11,003 bases of DNA, taken from Dysgonomonas gadei ATCC BAA-286 (GTDB taxonomy: Bacteria > Bacteroidota > Bacteroidia > Bacteroidales > Dysgonomonadaceae). Location of the stretch: the NCBI RefSeq assembly GCF_000213555.1, contig NZ_GL891983.1, positions 156,322 through 167,324 on the forward strand. Reading direction: 5' to 3'. Each line of letters begins with the position of its first letter. Positions within the stretch are counted from its first letter, which is position 1. The notes beneath the pieces were generated by a model. That model ran no database searches, had not been told where the DNA came from, and saw nothing but the letters and a program-made list of their open reading frames with translations. Positions 7,987 to 11,003 of this stretch are shown here, piece by piece. The translations under genes and the position numbers were made by a program.

Positions 7987-8988
7987 TTAAAAGTTTTTCA
8001 GGTTTGCCATATTCCATAGATTAAGGAAAGAGGCCTTGGTAATATCCACCAGCTTATCCCAGTTTATTTTATCTGCGTGATCGGTAGGCTGATGATAATC
8101 GGGATGTCCGTCGGTATGATACCAGATCAAAGGGATATCTCGTTTTGCAAAAGAAGCATTATCACTTCCTCCTATCGGCTTATCCCACGGTCTGTAGTCT
8201 GGTTTCAGATTCAGTTTGTATGCTTTTATATCATCCTTGAGCCATTCTCCGAATGCCGGATGCGATTCGGTATAAAAGTAAACGACGTGTTCCGGTTTCG
8301 CCTCATCCTTATTACGGCCTATCATATCAAAGTTAAGGTATCCTTTGACAGATGATACAAAAGGACAATCAGCCACAAAATATTCAGAACCCAGCAAGCC
8401 CAATTCTTCCCCGTCCCAGAAAGCAAATATAACCGTTCTCTCAGGCTGCTGACCTGAAACGACAAAAGCTTTTGCTATCTGCAATACAGCTGATACCCCG
8501 GAAGCATTATCATCGGCACCGTTATATATTTTATCTCCGGCCAGGCTCTCATCCATTCCCAGATGGTCGTAATGAGCGCCGACAATCACATATTCATCTT
8601 TCCTTTTACCTTCGATATATCCCAGAACGTTTTTCAACTCCAGCTTTCTGTAGGCTCTTTCCTGCTTATATCTAGCTATAGAATCAGGATGTACTGAAAA
8701 TCGCGCCCGTGTCTGACGCTCACGGCTATATGCTTCGAACGGCTGGAAATAAGAATCTGTATTCAGAGGCTTAACACCCATATCCTGCAACAGAGATTTG
8801 ATATACTCCGCAGCTATACAACTGCCATTCTGACCCGCTTCACGTCCTCGCAAAGCATCACTGGCAAGGAACCCGATATAAGCTTCGGCACTTTCCTTGT
8901 TGATACTGCCGAGGCCTGTATCTTTTCCCGACTGCCCGAGTACAGACAGAGATATAAGAAAAGCGATTATAAGAAGTATTTTATCCAT
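7987..8988 (-). CDS. Secreted M28-family zinc metallopeptidase (upstream paralogue)
   Basis: Second member of the tandem M28 pair and the first to be transcribed. The 333-aa protein has a signal peptide (about 1-19, ending SVLGQ). The metal site is complete: His139 and Asp141 in GAHYDHLG, Asp160 in GADDNASG, Glu194/Glu195 in WDGEELG, Asp221 in NFDMIGRN, His299 in HPDYHQPTD. It differs from its neighbour in two ways. It has a basic insertion of about 16-20 residues after FQPF (roughly 85-115, rich in Arg). Its active-site-proximal SDH motif reads SDN (275-277). The SDH histidine is not itself a metal ligand in M28 enzymes, so activity should be retained, but substrate preference may differ. 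The 45-nt gap from the DUF1634 gene leaves room for its own promoter, though none is clear. The pair probably arose by tandem duplication. Confidence 0.93.
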   Translation of the reverse strand: MDKILLIIAFLISLSVLGQSGKDTGLGSINKESAEAYIGFLASDALRGREAGQNGSCIAAEYIKSLLQDMGVKPLNTDSYFQPFEAYSRERQTRARFSVHPDSIARYKQERAYRKLELKNVLGYIEGKRKDEYVIVGAHYDHLGMDESLAGDKIYNGADDNASGVSAVLQIAKAFVVSGQQPERTVIFAFWDGEELGLLGSEYFVADCPFVSSVKGYLNFDMIGRNKDEAKPEHVVYFYTESHPAFGEWLKDDIKAYKLNLKPDYRPWDKPIGGSDNASFAKRDIPLIWYHTDGHPDYHQPTDHADKINWDKLVDITKASFLNLWNMANLKNF

Positions 8989-9033
8989 CTATCTATTGGT
9001 TATATCTGTACTAAACAAATTAATAAACTAGTC

Positions 9034-9447
9034 CTAATGTAATCCTAAAAGCATATTAGCTACAATAATACATAAAACAATTAAGGTTATCACCACATAC
9101 ATGTAGTCTTTTTCTATCAGAAAGCCAATTACAGAAAAAGCAACCCGCAATATAGGTGTCGCAATCAACACACATACCCCAAATTGTATAATAGCAGCGC
9201 CATCGAAAGATAAAACACGGGGAATTATAGTAGACAATTCCCTCAGATAATGTTCTACTCCGGGAAATGGCTGCCCGTCCGGAATCGGTTTGTAATGCTC
9301 CATAGACACCCCGTGATTCTGGAAAAGGTAAATAATACCTCCCAGAAGTGTAATACCACAGGCAAGGGTAACTCCATAGCGAAGCAGTTTTCCTATAAAG
9401 AGCTCCATATCCCTTTCGGCCCAAAATTCTTTTGTAAATATATTCAT
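9034..9447 (-). CDS. DUF1634 small membrane protein
   Basis: A 137-aa inner-membrane protein of unknown biochemical role, recognisable as DUF1634. It has three predicted transmembrane segments: about 21-42 (ending GGIIYLF), 84-111 and 116-136. Between the first two lies a roughly 40-residue loop with the family-typical GxxF/PG region. The hallmark is LIATPILRVAFSVIGFLIEKD (94-114), matching the TPvlRV..s...F..ekD pattern of the family. It lies 46 nt downstream of a TSUP permease gene, and DUF1634 genes commonly sit beside TSUP genes, so an accessory role in transport is likely but inferred. The start at 9447 gives a charged 13-residue leader; Met14 (9408) would also fit the family. Confidence 0.88.
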   Translation of the reverse strand: MNIFTKEFWAERDMELFIGKLLRYGVTLACGITLLGGIIYLFQNHGVSMEHYKPIPDGQPFPGVEHYLRELSTIIPRVLSFDGAAIIQFGVCVLIATPILRVAFSVIGFLIEKDYMYVVITLIVLCIIVANMLLGLH

Positions 9448-9474
9448 ACTGATGTTTTAGTTATGAGTTGTTTT

Positions 9475-9509
9475 ACTGTTTACTGATGACTGTTTACAGT
9501 TTACCTGTT
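9475..9509. repeat. Heptamer micro-array (ACTGTTT type) at the 3' end of the TSUP gene
   Basis: Five 7-nt units lie in perfect register at 9475, 9482, 9489, 9496 and 9503. Units 1 and 3 are both ACTGTTT and unit 2 is ACTGATG; the last two are degenerate (ACAGTTT, ACCTGTT). The ACTGATG unit recurs at 9448-9454. The array runs through the TSUP stop codon (9494-9496) and supplies its last four or so codons. It resembles the two other heptamer arrays at 10564 and 10667 in period but not in unit sequence. Confidence 0.6.
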
Positions 9510-10342
9510 ATACCATTATATATCATCGAAACAGCCAGGAAGAAAATCACGACACTGAAAAGCAAGCGTAATTTTTTCACATTCGTCTTAGGCAGTATTT
9601 TAGAGCCGAAGAACGCTCCCAATAATACTCCCACAACGATAGGCATTGCCAGTCCGGGGTCTATGTATCCGCGTTGTAGGTAAATAACCGCACTCGCGGC
9701 AGCTGTTACACCCACCATGAAGTTACTCGTTGTGGTAGATACTTTAAAAGGTATCTTCATAGCTGTATCCATTGCCAACACTTTCAAAGCTCCCGAACCG
9801 ATGCCTAACAGTCCGGACAAAACTCCCGCCAATGTCATCAGTGAATAACCACCCACTACATTGTGTACATTATATTTTTCTATCGTCCCGTCTTTTGTGG
9901 GATAAGAACCGTTAAGCTTTAGTTTTTCGCCCAGCTTATCGCCCGGGGCAGCATAATCGATATTCTCTTCCTTCTTGCTGATAGAGCGTACTGCCGAAAA
10001 AATCAATACACAGCCGAATATAATAGCAATATATACTTTATCGAGATACATAGCCACTATAGCGCCTATCACGGCTCCGGTGGTAGTCGCTATTTCGAGG
10101 AACATCCCTATACGCACATTCGTTATTCCTTCTTTGATATAAGCCGCCGCCGCACCCGACGATGTAGCAATCGATGTTACCAAAGCCGCTCCTATCGCAT
10201 AGCGCATGTCTACGCCAAACCCCAAAGTAAGTAAGGGGATTACCACAACTCCCCCACCCAATCCTGTCAGTGAACCGATAAATCCGGCAAAGCAAGCACC
10301 GAAAAATAGGATGATGGAGAATACTTCTAAATTTAAATCCAT
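9494..10342 (-). CDS. TSUP-family (TauE/SafE) anion permease
   Basis: Predicted inner-membrane transporter of the TauE/SafE family, which exports or imports small anions such as sulfite and organosulfonates; the substrate here is unknown. The 282-aa protein shows the internal duplication of the family. The first half has GSLTGLGGGVVVIPLLTL (23-40) and the second half the related SGLLGIGSGALKVLAMD (176-192). About eight hydrophobic segments can be seen, the clearest near 6-26, 50-66, 77-98, 104-120, 163-182, 204-222, 230-247 and 258-277. A charged cytoplasmic-type loop (about 121-160) joins the halves. The final codons and stop lie inside a heptamer repeat array, so the exact C-terminus may vary among relatives. 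It is first in a probable minus-strand transcript with DUF1634 and the M28 pair. The start follows an AT-rich sequence with no clear promoter. Confidence 0.92.
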   Translation of the reverse strand: MDLNLEVFSIILFFGACFAGFIGSLTGLGGGVVVIPLLTLGFGVDMRYAIGAALVTSIATSSGAAAAYIKEGITNVRIGMFLEIATTTGAVIGAIVAMYLDKVYIAIIFGCVLIFSAVRSISKKEENIDYAAPGDKLGEKLKLNGSYPTKDGTIEKYNVHNVVGGYSLMTLAGVLSGLLGIGSGALKVLAMDTAMKIPFKVSTTTSNFMVGVTAAASAVIYLQRGYIDPGLAMPIVVGVLLGAFFGSKILPKTNVKKLRLLFSVVIFFLAVSMIYNGITGKL

Positions 10343-10460
10343 TTCATTTATTTTTTTACGAGTGTAAAGATACTATTTCACAAGGGAAACAGGGAAAGCA
10401 AACGGTAATATTATCAAATATAAAACCTGCGAATCCTGTCTAGTAAACAAGTTAGCTTTA

Positions 10461-10476
10461 TTTATGTTGACATAAA
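10461..10476. promoter_or_regulatory. Short palindrome, possible operator
   Basis: TTTATGT (10461-10467) and ACATAAA (10470-10476) are exact inverted repeats with a 2-nt spacer, about 120 bp upstream of the TSUP start. The geometry would suit a dimeric regulator, but the site matches no operator I know and AT-rich palindromes of this size arise by chance. Confidence 0.2.
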
Positions 10477-10520
10477 CCTAAGATAACATCTCTTTAACCT
10501 CATAAACGATTCACATACAT

Positions 10521-10555
10521 TAACTATGTTTAGTTAAAAGGTAACAAAGGTAACA
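10521..10555. repeat. 35-nt dispersed repeat, copy A
   Basis: This unit runs from TAACTAT to GGTAACA and contains TTAACT (10520-10525) facing AGTTAA (10532-10537), a small hairpin, followed by two GGTAACA blocks 9 nt apart. It matches copy B (10791-10825) at 30 of 35 positions and copy C (10717-10751) at about 25 of 35. Confidence 0.65.
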
Positions 10556-10563
10556 AGTATTTC

Positions 10564-10598
10564 AGCTTTTAGCTGATAGCTTTTAGCCGTTAGCTATC
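10564..10598. repeat. Heptamer micro-array (AGCTTTT type)
   Basis: Five 7-nt units lie in exact register at 10564, 10571, 10578, 10585 and 10592, each starting AGC. Units 1 and 3 are AGCTTTT; the others are AGCTGAT, AGCCGTT and AGCTATC. Looser units (CAGTTAG, CAGCAAA, CAGTATT at 10613-10633) continue the same 7-nt phase further right. No coding frame uses it. Confidence 0.65.
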
Positions 10599-10666
10599 GC
10601 ATAAGTGATTTACAGTTAGCAGCAAACAGTATTTTCACGCACAGATGCTAAGGTGCAAAGTCCAAT

Positions 10667-10701
10667 TCATCATTTATAACTCATAATTCATAACTTATTG
10701 C
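10667..10701. repeat. Heptamer micro-array (TCATAAY type)
   Basis: Five 7-nt units start at 10667, 10674, 10681, 10688 and 10695. The clearest are TCATAAT (10681) and TCATAAC (10688), with TTATAAC (10674) one base off; the outer two are degenerate. The period matches the arrays at 9475 and 10564, but the unit sequence is different. Confidence 0.55.
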
Positions 10702-10716
10702 CGAATTCACGTTTAT

Positions 10717-10751
10717 TGACCATATTTAGTTAAAACCTGACACATCTGACA
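10717..10751. repeat. 35-nt dispersed repeat, copy C (diverged)
   Basis: Aligned without gaps to copy A it shares about 25 of 35 positions, including an uninterrupted TTTAGTTAAAA core (10725-10735). Its GGTAACA blocks are replaced by CTGACA blocks at the same 9-nt spacing. Confidence 0.45.
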
Positions 10752-10790
10752 GTTTTTTTATTGTTTTTATCTTGTCATTTTTGCATCTGC

Positions 10791-10825
10791 TAACTATATA
10801 TGGTTAAAAAGTAACCAAGGTAACA
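10791..10825. repeat. 35-nt dispersed repeat, copy B
   Basis: This copy matches copy A at 30 of 35 positions, from TAACTAT to GGTAACA. Its right end runs straight into the second copy of the 14-mer AACAGGGAAAGCAA (10822-10835), so the ancestral unit may have been near 45 nt; the first 14-mer copy (10388-10401) would then be a truncated end. Confidence 0.65.
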
Positions 10826-10887
10826 GGGAAAGCAATTAAGAATTAAAGCCAATCAGTAATTGAGACAGTATATTGTAATATAAAAAT

Positions 10888-11003
10888 GTTAGATTTTTTC
10901 TAACGCGCCTGTCGGCTTGTTTTTCATTTTGCCTTGATGCAAAACGAAACAAAAAATCAAGGCTGCATCCCTCCGGCGACCCAAAACCGCAGCTCCGGTG
11001 GGG
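10888..11003. repeat. GC-rich structured element at the right edge, probable dispersed repeat
   Basis: Composition changes sharply from AT-rich to GC-rich. Three hairpins can be drawn: GTTAGA (10888-10893) with TCTAAC (10899-10904); GCCTTGAT (10931-10938) with ATCAAGGC (10956-10963); and CCCTCCGG (10969-10976) with CCGGTGGG (10995-11002), with one T-T mismatch. A fourth pairing, CATTTTGC (10925-10932) with GCAAAACG (10939-10946), competes with the second. The window cuts the element. From memory, closely similar sequence recurs between genes in Bacteroidota; I cannot confirm that here. Confidence 0.45.
10889..11002 (-). other. Open frame entering from the right edge (37 codons seen)
   Basis: On the minus strand a frame is open from the window edge to a TAA at 10891-10889. 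The visible peptide runs PTGAAVLGRRRDAALIFCF and ends KNKPTGALEKI; the PTGA motif occurs twice. It matches no domain I know. From memory, similar tails appear on short hypothetical proteins in Bacteroidota, probably because a dispersed repeat supplies them. It could be the 3' end of a real gene or a chance frame through the repeat; I favour the latter. Confidence 0.25.

Larger units (their letters stand above)
10343..11003. other. Repeat-rich noncoding region
   Basis: Some 660 nt hold no confident gene or RNA gene. The content is a patchwork of degenerate repeats: a 14-mer AACAGGGAAAGCAA at 10388-10401 repeated exactly at 10822-10835; a small palindrome (10461-10476); three copies of a 35-nt unit; two heptamer arrays; a CGCA/GCAAAG-type tract (10634-10660, from TTCACGC to GCAAAG); and a GC-rich structured element at the right edge. 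From memory, GCAAAG-type and CATAA-type runs are frequent in Bacteroidota spacers; this is not verified here. The TSUP promoter should lie near 10343-10420 but no convincing match was found. Confidence 0.6.

Noticed and set aside
9056..9424. 122-codon minus-strand frame overlapping the DUF1634 gene
   Set aside because: It is a shifted frame of the DUF1634 coding sequence with no recognisable domain; the DUF1634 frame has clear family motifs.
10365..10372. TATCTTTA (minus strand) as a -7 element for the TSUP gene
   Set aside because: The only TTTG on that strand nearby (10399-10402) is 26 nt away, too far for a normal Bacteroidota promoter, and the resulting leader would be very short.
10564..10751. 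CRISPR array
   Set aside because: The repeats are short, degenerate and of 7-nt period or irregular spacing; there are no uniform repeats with unique spacers and no cas genes.

Overview
The window looks like a chromosomal segment of a Bacteroidota bacterium, most likely of the order Bacteroidales. The evidence is a paired SusC-like TonB-dependent transporter and SusD-like lipoprotein, start sites without Shine-Dalgarno motifs, AT-rich spacers and low-to-moderate GC genes. The genus cannot be fixed from the sequence alone.

Left half, plus strand (1-6945): a (GA)n tract at the edge and a spacer-less 48-bp palindrome (92-139) precede a leader of about 290 nt. Then come a SusC-like transporter (432-3692), a SusD-like glycan-binding lipoprotein (3708-5639), a terminator-like hairpin (5658-5686) and a predicted GH130 lipoprotein (5773-6945). 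This is a small polysaccharide-utilization locus. SusD and SusC would bind and import an oligosaccharide across the outer membrane, and GH130 enzymes act on beta-mannosides, so a mannose-containing glycan is the best guess. No regulator (SusR, hybrid two-component system or ECF sigma/anti-sigma pair) is visible, and more of the locus may lie to the left.

Right half, minus strand (7020-10342, read right to left): a TSUP (TauE/SafE) permease, a DUF1634 membrane protein and two tandem secreted M28 metallopeptidase paralogues. The gaps are 46, 45 and 4 nt, so one transcript is possible. TSUP and DUF1634 are a known pairing. The M28 pair looks like a tandem duplication. A hairpin at 6969-7000 separates the two convergent halves.

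Far right (10343-11003): no confident gene. The stretch is a patchwork of degenerate short repeats: two 7-nt-period micro-arrays (a third overlaps the 3' end of the TSUP gene), three diverged copies of a 35-nt unit, and at the edge a GC-rich, hairpin-forming element that is also an open frame on the minus strand. These repeats are the least explained part of the window. I see no defence, CRISPR, phage or transposase system here.
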